Shown here: positions 23,101-36,300 of the stretch, piece after piece
Layout of the letters: each line of letters starts with the position of its first letter
Position numbering within the stretch: the stretch's first letter is position 1
Assembly: GCA_963920705.1 (NCBI GenBank)
Contig: OY987227.1
Location: forward strand, 21,105,434 to 21,169,433
Origin: Odiellus spinosus
Taxonomy: Eukaryota; Arthropoda; Arachnida; Opiliones; Phalangiidae
Direction: 5' to 3'
DNA: 64,000 nucleotides
Notes under the pieces: generated by a model
What the model was told of the DNA's origin: nothing
Database searches by the model: none
Seen by the model: only the letters and a program-made list of their open reading frames with translations
Program-made: the position numbers and the translations under genes

Positions 23101-26100
23101 TTGGTTTCAAGTGTCGTTGGTTTCAAGTGTCGTTGGTTTCAAGTGTCGTTGGTTTCAAGTGTCGTTGGTTTCAAGTGTCGTTGGTTTCAAGTGTCGTTGG
23201 TTTCAAGTGTCGTTTGTTTCAAGTGTCGTTGGTTTCAAGTGTCGTTGGTTTCAAGTGTCGTTGGTTTCAAGTGTCGTTGGTTTCAAGTGTCGTTGGTTTC
23301 ACGTGTCGTTGGTTTCACGTGTCGTTGGTTTCAAGTGTCGTTGGTTTCAAGTGTCGTTTGTTTCAAGTGTCGTTTGTTTCAAGTGTCGTTTGTTTCAAGT
23401 GTCGTTTGTTTCAAGTGTCGTTTGTTTCAAGTGTCGTTTGTTTCAAGTGTCGTTTGTTTCAAGTGTCGTTGGTTTCTAGTGTCGTTGGTTTCAAGTGTCG
23501 TTGGTTTCAAGTGTCGTTGGTTTCAAGTGTCGTTGGTTTCAAGTGTCGTTTGTTTCAAGTGTCGTTGGTTTCAAGTGTCGTAGGTTTCAAGTGTCGTAGG
23601 TTTCAAGTGTCGTTTGTTTCAAGTGTCGTTGGTTTCAACTGTCGTTGGTTTCAAGTGTCGTTTGTTTCAAGTGTCGTTTGTCTCAAGTGTCGTTTGTCTC
23701 AAGTGTCGTTTGTCTCAAGTGTCGTTTGTCTCAAGTGTCGTTGGTTTCAAGTGTCGTTGGTTTCAAGTGTCGTAGGTTTCAAGTGTCGTTTGTTTCAACT
23801 GTCGTTTGTTTCAACTGTCGTTGGTTTCAAGTGTCGTTTGTTTCAAGTGTCGTTTGTCTCAAGTGTCGTTGGTTTCAAGTGTCGTTTGTTTCAACTGTCG
23901 TTGGTTTCAAGTGTCGTTTGTTTCAAGTGTCGTTTGTTTCAAGTGTCGTTGGTTTCAAGTGTCGTTTGTTTCAAGTGTCGTTGGTTTCTAGTGTCGTTGG
24001 TTTCAAGTGTCGTTGGTTTCAAGTGTCGTTGGTTTCAAGTGTCGTTGGTTTCAACTGTCGTTGGTTTCAAGTGTCGTTGGTTTCAAGTGTCGTTGGTTTC
24101 AAGTGTCGTTGGTTTCAAGTGTCGTTGGTTTCAAGTGTCGTTTGTCTCAAGTGTCGTTGGTCTCAAGTGTCGTTGGTTTCAAGTGTCGTTGGTTTCAAGT
24201 GTCGTTGGTTTCTAGTGTCGTTGGTTTCAAATGTCGTTGGTTTCAAGTGTCGTTGGTTTCAAGTGTCGTTGGTTTCTAGTGTCGTTGGTTTCAAGTGTCG
24301 TTGGTTTCAAGTGTCGTTGGTTTCAAGTGTCGTTTGTTTCAAGTGTCGTTTGTTTCAAGTGTCGTTTGTTTCAAGTGTCGTTTGTTTCAAGTGTCGTTGG
24401 TTTCAAGTGTCGTTGGTTTCAAGTGTCGTTGGTTTCAAGTGTCGTTGGTTTCAAGTGTCGTTGGTTTCAAGTGTCGTTTGTTTCAAGTGTCGTTGGTTTC
24501 AAGTGTCGTTGGTTTCAAGTGTCGTTGGTTTCAAGTGTCGTTGGTTTCAAGTGTCGTTGGTTTCAAGTGTCGTTGGTTTCAAGTGTCGTTGGTTTCAAGT
24601 GTCGTTTGTTTCAAGTGTCGTTTGTTTCAAGTGTCGTTTGTTTCAAGTGTCGTTGGTTTCAAGTGTCGTTGGTTTCAAGTGTCGTTGGTTTCAAGTGTCG
24701 TTGGTTTCAAGTGTCGTTGGTTTCAAGTGTCGTTGGTTTCAAGTGTCGTTGGTTTCAAGTGTCGTTGGTTTCAAGTGTCGTTTGTTTCAAGTGTCGTTGG
24801 TTTCAAGTGTCGTTGGTTTCAAGTGTCGTTGGTTTCACGTGTCGTTGGTTTCAAGTGTCGTTGGTTTCAAGTGTCGTTGGTTTCAAGTGTCGTTGGTTTC
24901 AAGTGTCGTTGGTTTCAAGTGTCGTTTGTTTCAAGTGTCGTTTGTTTCAAGTGTCGTTTGTTTCAAGTGTCGTTTGTTTCAAGTGTCGTTTGTTTCAAGT
25001 GTCGTTTGTTTCAAGTGTCGTTTGTTTCTAGTGTCGTTGGTTTCTAGTGTCGTTGGTTTCAAGTGTCGTTGGTTTCAAGTGTCGTTGGTTTCAAGTGTCG
25101 TTTGTTTCAAGTGTCGTTGGTTTCAAGTGTCGTAGGTTTCAAGTGTCGTAGGTTTCAAGTGTCGTTTGTTTCAACTGTCGTTTGTTTCAACTGTCGTTGG
25201 TTTCAAGTGTCGTTTGTTTCAAGTGTCGTTTGTCTCAAGTGTCGTTTGTCTCAAGTGTCGTTTGTCTCAAGTGTCGTTGGTTTCAAGTGTCGTTGGTTTC
25301 AAGTGTCGTTGGTTTCTAGTGTCGTTGGTTTCAAGTGTCGTTGGTTTCAAGTGTCGTTGGTTTCAAGTGTCGTTGGTTTCAAGTGTCGTTTGTTTCAAGT
25401 GTCGTTTGTTTCAAGTGTCGTTGGTTTCAAGTGTCGTTGGTTTCAAGTGTCGTTTGTTTCAAGTGTCGTTGGTTTCAAGTGTCGTTTGTTTCAAGTGTCG
25501 TTGGTTTCAAGTGTCGTTGGTTTCAAGTGTCGTTGGTTTCAAGTGTCGTTGGTTTCAAGTGTCGTTGGTTTCAAGTGTCGTTTGTCTCAAGTGTCGTTGG
25601 TCTCAAGTGTCGTTGGTTTCAAGTGTCGTTGGTTTCAAGTGTCGTTGGTTTCTAGTGTCGTTGGTTTCAAATGTCGTTGGTTTCAAGTGTCGTTGGTTTC
25701 AAGTGTCGTTGGTTTCTAGTGTCGTTGGTTTCAAGTGTCGTTGGTTTCAAGTGTCGTTGGTTTCAAGTGTCGTTTGTTTCAAGTGTCGTTTGTTTCAAGT
25801 GTCGTTTGTTTCAAGTGTCGTTTGTTTCAAGTGTCGTTGGTTTCAAGTGTCGTTGGTTTCAAGTGTCGTTGGTTTCAAGTGTCGTTGGTTTCAAGTGTCG
25901 TTGGTTTCAAGTGTCGTTTGTTTCAAGTGTCGTTGGTTTCAAGTGTCGTTGGTTTCAAGTGTCGTTGGTTTCAAGTGTCGTTGGTTTCAAGTGTCGTTGG
26001 TTTCAAGTGTCGTTGGTTTCAAGTGTCGTTGGTTTCAAGTGTCGTTTGTTTCAAGTGTCGTTTGTTTCAAGTGTCGTTTGTTTCAAGTGTCGTTGGTTTC

Positions 26101-27002
26101 AAGTGTCGTTGGTTTCAAGTGTCGTTGGTTTCAAGTGTCGTTGGTTTCAAGTGTCGTTGGTTTCAAGTGTCGTTGGTTTCAAGTGTCGTTGGTTTCAAGT
26201 GTCGTTGGTTTCAAGTGTCGTTGGTTTCAAGTGTCGTTGGTTTCAAGTGTCGTTTGTTTCAAGTGTCGTTGGTTTCAAGTGTCGTTGGTTTCAAGTGTCG
26301 TTGGTTTCACGTGTCGTTGGTTTCAAGTGTCGTTGGTTTCAAGTGTCGTTGGTTTCAAGTGTCGTTGGTTTCAAGTGTCGTTGGTTTCAAGTGTCGTTTG
26401 TTTCAAGTGTCGTTTGTTTCAAGTGTCGTTTGTTTCAAGTGTCGTTTGTTTCAAGTGTCGTTTGTTTCAAGTGTCGTTTGTTTCTAGTGTCGTTGGTTTC
26501 TAGTGTCGTTGGTTTCAAGTGTCGTTGGTTTCAAGTGTCGTTGGTTTCAAGTGTCGTTTGTTTCAAGTGTCGTTGGTTTCAAGTGTCGTAGGTTTCAAGT
26601 GTCGTAGGTTTCAAGTGTCGTTTGTTTCAACTGTCGTTTGTTTCAACTGTCGTTGGTTTCAAGTGTCGTTTGTTTCAAGTGTCGTTTGTCTCAAGTGTCG
26701 TTTGTCTCAAGTGTCGTTTGTCTCAAGTGTCGTTGGTTTCAAGTGTCGTTGGTTTCAAGTGTCGTTGGTTTCTAGTGTCGTTGGTTTCAAGTGTCGTTGG
26801 TTTCAAGTGTCGTTGGTTTCAAGTGTCGTTGGTTTCAAGTGTCGTTTGTTTCAAGTGTCGTTTGTTTCAAGTGTCGTTGGTTTCAAGTGTCGTTGGTTTC
26901 AAGTGTCGTTTGTTTCAAGTGTCGTTGGTTTCAAGTGTCGTTTGTTTCAAGTTTCGTTGGTTTCAAGTGTCGTTGGTTTCAAGTGTCGTTGGTTTCAAGT
27001 GT
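17131..27002 (+). repeat. 16-bp satellite, exactly 617 monomers, with higher-order structure
   Basis: The unit is CGTTGGTTTCAAGTGT. The array spans 9872 bp, which is 617 x 16, and the monomer phase is unchanged at every 240-bp checkpoint, so variation is by substitution and no net indel is seen. The commonest variant is G to T at position 5 (CGTTTGTTTC), often in runs of up to 7 monomers. Others are CGTAGG, TTCTAG, TTCACG, CAACTG, GTCTCA, TTTAAAG and CAAATG. Markers show higher-order blocks: TTTAAAG recurs at 18371, 19283, 21603 and 22499 (912, 2320 and 896 bp apart), and CAAATG at 21091, 24227 and 25667 (3136 and 1440 bp), all multiples of 16. The monomer has no stop in any + frame, so the many long frames here are artefacts. 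Confidence 0.98.
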
Positions 27003-27054
27003 ATATCCTATTTAACATTCTAAATCTTTATTTTTTATTATGCTTAAGTTAGAC

Positions 27055-27146
27055 GTGCTTTAGATACAGACTTCAATAATTGGCCAACTACTTAATAGCA
27101 ACATTATTACGTAGTAGTAATGACGAAGCTATTGGATCTAAAGCAC
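27055..27146. repeat. small imperfect hairpin just outside the satellite
   Basis: GTGCTTTAGAT (27055-27065) pairs with ATCTAAAGCAC (27136-27146), and the central part (ATTATTACGTAGTAGTAAT) is also largely self-complementary. It lies 50 bp past the end of the 16-bp array. It may be a MITE relic; function unknown. Confidence 0.5.
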
Positions 27147-30100
27147 ATCCTAGTCGCAAAACTCAAGTATTTTAAGAAATAGAGTAGAGATTGAGAACGT
27201 TAAACTATAAATTTCATGTGTAATCGAGCACTTGGCAGGATATGAAGTCCAACTCAAGTGACATTTAATCCCTAGAACTCTCATTGTGAAATGTTTTTAC
27301 AGTGACTTAATATATTAAATTGGCCACATTTCTAGGTAATGCGATTTACATTCAATCGCCTCGCTTTATTCGAGTACTCTACCCAAAAAGATCGTGAGAA
27401 ATAGGTCTCTTATCACCGAAATATAGGTGAGAAACGATTGCCTAAACAATCAAAGACGGTGCATCTTTGAGTACTGAATCTGCTAATCTCGTTTATATAG
27501 GCCGAGAAGAGATGTATTATTAAAGTTAAAAAATCAAATGATAAGAAAATCATGCCAACTTTTTAATTACGGTGAATTAGGGTGAATATAATGGGATACT
27601 CATGATATGACATAATAGTCAAAATTAGACGGCTGAAGAGGGCTACCCTAGTAAAAGAACCCAATAAATGCAATTTTCCGTTAACGATAAAAAATGACAT
27701 TAAAAAAAGCTTATCAACTGTTTAATAAAATCAATTTTTGTTTATCAATTTAAAGCCAATTAATAAAGCTCGGCTAGTTATATGTTTTACCCTTTTCGTC
27801 ACCCATACAGCCATCTGTCTCTCTATTAACTCGAATTCTATGGATATTCATTATCATTCTACTGTTTAAGAAATAAAATTTTGTTTATCATTTTGAAGCA
27901 ATTAGTAAAGCTCGGCTAAGCTTAAGATCTCACCCTTTTGTAACCCATTCAGGCACCTTACTTTCTATTACTTCATATACTTAATCAACATTTCATTATT
28001 GAAATCTGTGTTTAACTAGAGATACTCTTGTACCCGAACGAAGTCTTATCAAATTTTTTCAAAAGTACCTTTGTCTGTATTAATTCGAATTCAGTGGACG
28101 GTGGGAAGAGGGAAACGACGACGACGACGACGACGATTTCAGTTATCAAGCGCCGCGGGTCCATTGGAAAAGACATTACGGTTTCTGATGAAATTCGAGT
28201 TTAGATAAAGGGATAAACACGAACGTGTTTATCCTAATTGGAAGGTATTGAGATCTTCGTATGGACGGGATGAACGTATTAACAAAATTCGGGAAGAAAC
28301 TAAAAATAATGCTAGACCCTTTTTCACTACATCTCCAGACAATGTAAGACCCTACACCACCTCCTGGTAGGGGGGGTAGTGTCTAAAATTCGTAATACGC
28401 AAAATAAGCTCCCTCACTCAGAAAACGAAGGTGATGGGACCTGGAAAAAGTGAAGGGGCAGACTTTTTTTATCCTTACATTAAAAAAAAAAGGTTGGTTT
28501 TAATCTATTTAAGGAAAGTCGCGGAGAATCTTTTTTTGTTTTCTACTTTTACGCGTTTGTTCCTGTTTGGCAACTTGCCTGAACGCCAAATGGTTAAAAA
28601 AAAAGTTTTAAAGTTTTCTTGTATACTTTTAAATTTTTTGTACACGTTTTTTTCTTTATTTTGTTTTACCTATTGCGGTTTAAGATGGGGAGGAGTGGTT
28701 GTGCTTGAATTTTGCAACCGTAATGGGGCCACCTTCTTGTTGCTTGAATCCATTATTTTAGCAAAAATTCAATACGTTACTTCCAATGGCAATTATAACT
28801 AGATATTTAAGTGCATGATGATTACACCATTTTTTCGAGGGTCAATGAATTATAATGCTTAGTTTTTCATACTATTAAAAACCTATACTATGAATTTTAC
28901 ACCTTTGGGTTGACGTGCATTTTTAAATAAACTGCAAAATTAAAATTATGCAAATTTAAAAATTTATTTTTATGACGTATGGAAAACCACCATTAAAGTC
29001 TAAAATTTAAAAGATGACACTAAGTAAAATAAAAAATTGCTCAAAAGATAGAGCAGGAGATATGTACCTTAAAATGACAAAACAAAGGTATTGCAAATCG
29101 GAAACCCAACTAAATTTTAGCCGCTTACACGCTAGAGACTTAAGAATCATTTTTAACCATTTTTGAAAGGTCAAACTACGAAATTTTAAGGTCATCTGTA
29201 TACGTCTTTTGTCAAGAAACGTGATTATTACGTTAAAACAATTGTACAAATATGATATTCGCGTCTCTGCAAGCCTAAATTAAACTATATTTAAAATTAA
29301 GATTTTAATTATTCGGTGTAATAACCCTTTAACGTAAAGAAATAGGATGTGATTATTCTTTCGAGGAAAAAAATGTTTTTCTTTTCGCTTGAAGTTCCGA
29401 GGATTTTAAGTTACTCGGGTTACAGAAACTATTTTTAATTCTGTTAAGATTAACATTATATATTAATCCACCCCAACTTTCTGTATTTCGCGAACTAAAA
29501 GTAGATAAACGTGTTGTTTTTTGGCTCGAGAAAGACATTTTCTCATCGCTGGCGCTGTTTTTGCGAAAGGTCAGTTTGGAAATTCGAAACTCCATTTCTA
29601 AATATTTCGCTGATGGAGTAAAAACAAGCAAAGAAGCTTAAAAGAAGAAGGGTAGGAAGAAAAAAAAAGTCCCAAAATTTCAAAAGTATATTTTTATTTT
29701 TTAAAACCCTTTTTAAAGGATTATTTTTGTGGGAGGAATGCGCGGATAAGTCGACTGCTTATATATTGTCTGTCGTATTCTATAGGGCTAAGTTTTACTT
29801 ACGACGACGGGGTGAGTCTACTACAGTTCAATAATGTTTTGCGAAAACATTTTTTTACTCAGCTGAGACTTAAAATTGTGTATTATAATCCTCAGTTTTT
29901 GTTATTTTGGAAAGTTTTTGAGTTTCAGCCTGGTACCAACCTTTCCCCTGAGCATGGTTATATTGAGACATAAACATTTTTACAGGCGTAATATAGAAAT
30001 ATAACATGGGTTATGGGCCTGAAATAAATATACATAATAGTTTACGCATAATATATTTTTCCTCAAATATTTTTGGGACATAAATCACGTTCATTGTTTA

Positions 30101-30306
30101 AGGGATACTTAGAAGAAAAAAAGGTATGATTGCCCCACACTCAATGGCAAACTGCTAAACCGGGAATTGACCGATATGAAAAGGTTGATTGGATAATGTA
30201 ATTTAGAGTTCGCAACCAAAGTTATAACCTTATCCGGACTATGAGAACCATGGATCTCATCTATAAGCAGCTAAAGAGTAAAGACGCTTTCTTATAAAAC
30301 GTATTT
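27147..30306. other. unannotated stretch between the two large satellites
   Basis: No recognised gene. 27717-27860 and 27861-27985 are two diverged tandem copies of a unit of about 144 bp (both contain TAAAGCTCGGCTA and ACCCTTTT.GT.ACCCAT). (ACG)7 occurs at about 28114-28135. The 123-codon frame at 28431-28802 is the longest outside tandem repeats but is low-complexity (F, L, K rich) with no domain I recognise. It is left uncalled. Confidence 0.4.
27717..27985. repeat. two diverged tandem copies of a unit of about 144 bp
   Basis: The copies start ACTGTTTAATAAAATCAATT (27717) and ACTGTTTAAGAAATAAAATT (27861), exactly 144 bp apart. They share the words TTTGTTTATCA, TAAAGCTCGGCTA and CACCC. A third partial match (TTAATTCGAATTC near 28080) resembles TTAACTCGAATTC near 27827. 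Confidence 0.65.
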
Positions 30307-33300
30307 GATCCGACTTTTCGTTTTGGGTCCGACTTTTCGTTTTGGGTCCGACCTAACGTTTGGGTCCGACTCTTCGTTTTGGGTCCGACTTTTCGTTTTG
30401 GGTCCGACTTTTCGTTTTGGGTCCGACTTTTCGTTTGGGTCCGACTGAACGTTTGGGTCCGACTTTCCTTTGGGTCCTACTATTCGTTTTGGGTCCTACT
30501 TTTCGTTTTGGGTCCGACTTTTCGTTTTGGGTCCGACTTTTCGTTTTGGGTCCGACTTTTCGTTTTGGGTCCGACTTTTCGTTTTGGGTCCGACCTTTCG
30601 TTTTGGTTCCGACTTTTCATTTTGAGTCCGACTTTTCGTTTGGGTCCGACTGAACGTTTGGGTCCAACTTTCCCTTGGGTCCTGCTATTCGTTTTGGGTC
30701 CTACTTTTCGTTTTGGGTCCGACTTTTCGTTTTGGGTCCGACCTTTCATTTTGGGTCCGACTTTTCGTTTGGGTCCGACTTAACGTTTGGGTCCGACTTT
30801 TCGTTTGGGTCCGACTTAACGTTTGGGTCCGACTTTCCTTTGGGTCCTACTATTCGGTTTGGGTACGACTTTTCGTTTTGGGTCCGACTTTTCGTTTGGG
30901 TCGACTTTTCATTTTGGGTCCGACTGAACGTTTGGGTCCGACTTTCCTTTGGGTCCTACTATTCGTTTTGGGTCCAACTTTTCGTTTTGGGTCCGACTTT
31001 TCGTTTTGGGTCCGACTTTTCGTTTTGGGCCCGACCTTTCGTTTTGGGTCCGACTTTTCGTTTTGGGTCCGACCTTTCATTTTGGGTCCGACTTTTCATT
31101 TTGGGTCCGACTTTTCGTTTGGGTCCGACTGAACGTTTGGTTCCGAATTTCCTTTGGGTCCTACTATTCGTTTTGGGTCCTACTTTTCGTTTTGGGTCCT
31201 ATTTTTCGTTTTGGGTCCGACTTTTCGTTTTGGGTCCGACTTTTGGTTTTGGGTCCGACCTTTCATTTTGGGTCCGACTTTTCATTTTGGGTCCGACTTT
31301 TCGTTTGGGTCCGACTGAACGTTTGGGTCCGACTTTCCTGTGGGTCCTACTATTCGTTTTGGGTCCTACTTTTCGTTTTGGGTCCGACTTTTCGTTTTGG
31401 GTCCGACCTTTCATGTTGGGTCCGACTTTTCATTTGGGTCCTACTTAACGTTTGGGTCCGACTTTTCGTTTGGGTCCGACTTTTCGTTTTGGGTCCGACC
31501 TTTCATTTTGGGTCCGACTTTTCGTTTGGGTCCGATTTAACGTTTGGGTCCGACTTTTCGTTTGGGTCCGACTTAACGTTTGGATCCGACTTTCCTTTGG
31601 GTCCTACTATTCGGTTTGGGTACGACTTTTCGTTTTGGGTCCGACTTTTCGTTTGGGTCCGACTTTTCATTTTGGGTCCGACTGAACGTTTGGGTCCGAC
31701 TGAACGTTTGGGTCCGACTTTCCTTTGGGTCCTACTATTCGTTTTTGGTCCTACTTTTCGTTTTGGGTCCGACTTTTCGTTTTGGGTCCGACTTTTCGTT
31801 TTGGGTCTGACCTTTCGTTTTGGGTCCGACTTTTCGTTTTGGGTCCGACCTTTCATTTTGTGTCCGACTTTTCGTTTTGGGTCCGACTTTTCGTTTGGGT
31901 CCGACTGAACGTTTGGTTCCGAATTTCCTTTGGGTCCTACTATTCGTTTTGGGTCCTACTTTTCGTTTTGGGTCCTACTTTTCGTTTTGGGTCCGACTTT
32001 TCGTTTTGGGTCCGACTTTTGGTTTTGGGTCCGACCTTTCATTTTGGGTCCGACTTTTCATTTTGGGTTCGACTTTTCATTTGGGTCCTACTTAACGTTT
32101 GGGTCCGACTTTTTGTTTGGGTCCGACTTTTCGTTTTGGGTCCGACCTTTCATTTTGGGTCCGACTTTTCGTTTGGGTCCGACTTAACGTTTGGGTCCGA
32201 CTTTTCGTATGGGTCCGACTAAACGTTTGGGTCCGACTTTCCTTTGGGTCCTACTTTTCGTTTTGGGTCCGACTCTTCGTTTTGGGTCCGACTTTTCGTT
32301 TTTAGTTCGACTTTTCGTTTGGGTCCGACTGAACGTTTGGGTCCGACTGAACGTTTGGGTCCGACTTTCCTTTGGGTCCTACTATTCGTTTTGGGTCCTA
32401 CTTTTCGTTTTGGGTCCGACTTTTGGTTTTGGGTCCGACTTTTGGTTTTGGGTCCGACCTTTCATTTTGGGTCCGACTTTTCGTTTGGGTCCGACTTAAC
32501 GTTTGGGTCCGACTTTCCTTTGGGTCCTACTATTCGTTTTGGGTACGACTTTTCGTTTTGGGTCCGACTTTTCGTTTTGGGTCCGACTTTTCGTTTTGGG
32601 TCCGACCTTTCATTTTGGGTCCGACTTTTCGTTTTGGGTCCGACCTTTCATTTTGGGTCCGACTTTTCATTTTGGGTCCGACTTTTCGTTTGGGTCCGAC
32701 TGAACGTTTAGGTCCGACTTTCCTGTGGGTCCGACTTTTCATTTTGGGTCCGACTTTTCGGTTGGGTCCGACTGAACGTCTTGGGTCCGACTTTTCGTTT
32801 TGGGTCCGACTTTTCGTTTGGGTCCGACTTTCCTTTGGGTCCTACTATTCGTTTTGGGTCCGACTTTTCGTTTTGGGTCCGACTTTTCGTTTTGGGTCCG
32901 ACTTTTCGTTTTGGGTCCGACCTTTCATTTTGGGTCCGACTTTTCGTTTTGGGTCCGACCTTTCATTTTGGGTCCGACTTTTCATTTTGGGTCCGACTTT
33001 TCGTTTGGGTCCGACTGAACGTTTAGGTCCGACTTTCCTGTGGGTCCGACTTTTCATTTTGGGTCCGACTTTTCGGTTGGGTCCGACTTTTCATTTTGGG
33101 TCCGACTTTTCGGTTGGGTCCGACTGAACGTTTTGGGTCCGACTTTTCGTTTTGGGTCCGACTTTTTGTTTTGGGTCCAACCTTTCATTTTGGGTCCGAC
33201 TTTTCATTTTGGGTATGACTTTTCGTTTGGGTCCGACTGAACGTTTGGGTCCAACTTTCCCTTGGGTCCTGCTATTCGTTTTTGTCCTACTTTTCGTTTT

Positions 33301-36300
33301 GGGTCCGACTTTTCGTTTTGGGTCCGACTTTTCGTTTTGGGTCCGACTTTTCGTTTTGGGTCCGACCTTTCATTTTGGGTCCGACTTTTCATTTTGGGTC
33401 CGACTTTTCGTTTGGGTCCCACTTAACGTTTGGGTCCGACTTTTCGTTTGGGTCCGACTTAACGTTTGGGTCCGACTTTCCTTTGGGTCCTACTATTCGG
33501 TTTGGGTACGACTTTTCGTTTTGGGTCCGACTTTTCGTTTTGGGTCCGACTTTTCGTTTGGGTCCGACTTTTCGTTTTGGGTCCGACCTTTCATTTTGGG
33601 TCCAACCTTTCATTTTGGGTCGACTTTTCATTTTGGGTCCGACTTTTCGTTTGGGTCCGACTTTCCTGTGGGTCCTACTATTCGTTTTGGGTCCTACTTT
33701 TCGTTTTGGGTCCGACTTTTCGTTTTGGGTCCGACTCTTCGTTTTGGGTCCGACTTTTCGTTTTGGTTCCGACTCTTCGTTTTGAGTCCGACTTTTCGTT
33801 TTGGGTCCGACTTTTCGTTTTGGGTCCGACTTTTCGTTTTGGGTCCGACCTTTCATGTTGGGTCCGACTTTTCATTTGAGTCCTACTTAACGTTTGGGTC
33901 CGACTTTTTGTTTGGGTCCGACTTTTCGTTTTGGGTCCGACCTTTCATTTTGGGTCCGACTTTCGTTTGGGTCCGACTTAACGTTTGGGTCCGACTTTTC
34001 GTTTGGGTCCGACTAAATGTTTGGGTCCGACTTTCCTTTGGGTCCTACTTTTCGTTTTGGGTCCGACTCTTCGTTTTGGGTCCGACTTTTCGTTTTTAGT
34101 CCGACTTTTCGTTTGGGTCCGACTGAACGTTTGGGTCCGACTTTCCTTTGGGTCCTACTATTCGTTTTGGGTCCTACTTTTCGTTTTGGGTCCGACTTTT
34201 CGTTTTGGGTCCGACTTTTGGTTTTGGGTCCGACTTTTGGTTTTGGGTCCGACCTTTCATTTTGGGTCCGACATTTCGTTTGGGTCCGACTTAACGTTTG
34301 GGTCCGACTTTCCTTTGGGTCCTACTATTCGTTTTGGGTACGACTTTTCGTTTTGGGTCCGACTTTTCGTTTTGGGTCCGACCTTTCATTTTGGGTCCGA
34401 CTTTTCGTTTGGGTCCGACTTAACATTTGGGTCCGACTTTCCTTTGGGTCCTACTATTCGTTTTGGGTCCGACCTTTCATTTTGGGTCCGACTTTTCGTT
34501 TTGGGTCCGACCTTTCATTTTGGGTCCGACTTTTCATTTTGGGTCCGACTTTTCGTTTGGGTCCGACTGAACGTTTAGGTCCGACTTTCCTGTGGGTCCG
34601 ACTTTTCATTTTGGGTCCGACTTTTCGGTTGGGTCCGACTTTTCATTTTGGGTCCGACTTTTCGGTTGGGTCCGACTGAACGTTTTGGGTCCGACTTTTC
34701 GTTTTGGGTCCGACTTTTTGTTTTGGGTCCGACCTTTCATTTTGGGTCCGACTTTTCATTTTGGGTCTGACTTTTCGTTTGGGTCCGACTGAACGTTTGG
34801 GTCCAACTTTCCCTTGGGTCCTGCTATTCGTTTTTGTCCTACTTTTCGTTTTGGGTCCGACTTTTCGTTTTGGGTCCGACTTTTCGTTTTGGGTCCGACT
34901 TTTCGTTTTGGGTCCGACCTTTCATTTTGGGTCCGACTTTTCATTTTGGGTCCGACTTTTCGTTTGGGTCCGACTTAACGTTTGGGTCCGACTTTTCGTT
35001 TGGGTCCGACTTAACGTTTGGGTCCGACTTTCCTTTGGGTCCTACTATTCGGTTTGGGTACGACTTTTCGTTTTGGGTCCGACTTTTCGTTTTGGGTCCG
35101 ACTTTTCGTTTGGGTCCGACTTTTCGTTTTGGGTCCGACCTTTCATTTTGGGTCAGACTTTTCATTTTGGGTCCGACTTTTCGTTTGGGTCCGACTTTCC
35201 TGTGGGTCCTACTATTCGTTTTGGGTCGTACTTTTCGTTTTGGGTCCGACTTTTCGTTTTGGGTCCGACTCTTCGTTTTGGGTCCGACTTTTCGTTTTGG
35301 GTCCGACTCTTCGTTTTGAGTCCGACTTTTCGTTTTGGGTCCGACTTTTCGTTTTGGGTCCGACTTTTCGTTTTGGGTCCGACCTTTCATGTTGGGTCCG
35401 ACTTTTCATTTGAGTCCTACTTAACGTTTGGGTCCGACTTTTTGTTTGGGTCCGACTTTTCGTTTTGGGTCCGACCTTTCATTTTGGGTCCGACTTTTCG
35501 TTTGGGTCCGACTTTTCGTTTGGGTCCGACTTTCCTTTGGGTCCTACTTTTCGTTTTGGGTCCGACTCTTCGTTTTAGGTCCGACTTTTCGTTTTTAGTC
35601 CGACTTTTCGTTTGGGTCCGACTGAACGTTTGGGTCCGACTTTCCTTTGGGTCCTACTATTCGTTTTGGGTCCTACTTTTCGTTTTGGGTCCGACTTTTC
35701 GTTTTGGGTCCGACTTTTGGTTTTGGGTCCGACTTTTGGTTTTGGGTCCGACCTTTCATTTTGGGTCCGACTTTTCGTTTGGGTCCGACTTAACGTTTGG
35801 GTCCGACTTTCCTTTGGATCCTACTATTCGTTTTGGGTACGACTTTTCGTTTTGGGTCCGACTTTTCGTTTTGGGTCCGACCTTTCATTTTGGGTCCGAC
35901 TTTTCGTTTGGGTCCGACTTAACATTTGGGTCCGACTTTCCTTTGGGTCCTACTATTCGTTTTGGGTCCGACCTTTCATTTTGGGTCCGACTTTTCGTTT
36001 TGGGTCCGACCTTTCATTTTGGGTCCGACTTTTCATTTTGGGTCCGACTTTTCGTTTGGGTCCGACTGAACGTTTAGGTCCGAATTTCCTGTGGGTCCGA
36101 CTTTTCGTTTTGGGTCCGACTCTTCGTTTTGGGTCCGATTTTTCGTTTTGGGTCCGACTTTTCGTTTGGGTCCGACAGATCGTTTGGGTCCGACTTTCCT
36201 TTGGGTCCTACTATTCGTTTTGGGTCCTACTTTTCGTTTTGGGTCCGACTTTTCGTTTTGGGTCCGACCTAACGTTTGGGTCCGACTTTTCATTTTGGGT

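Noticed and set aside
17143-27052. Dozens of long + strand open frames with repeats such as SSVVGFKCRWFQVS
   Set aside because: The 16-bp monomer has no stop in any + frame and 16 is 1 modulo 3, so all frames stay open. Starts are GTG, not ATG, and frames end only where TTCTAG or TTTAAAG variants create stops.
28431-28802. 123-codon + frame, longest outside tandem repeats
   Set aside because: Low-complexity F/L/K composition reflecting AT-rich DNA; no domain, no family resemblance and no supporting signals.
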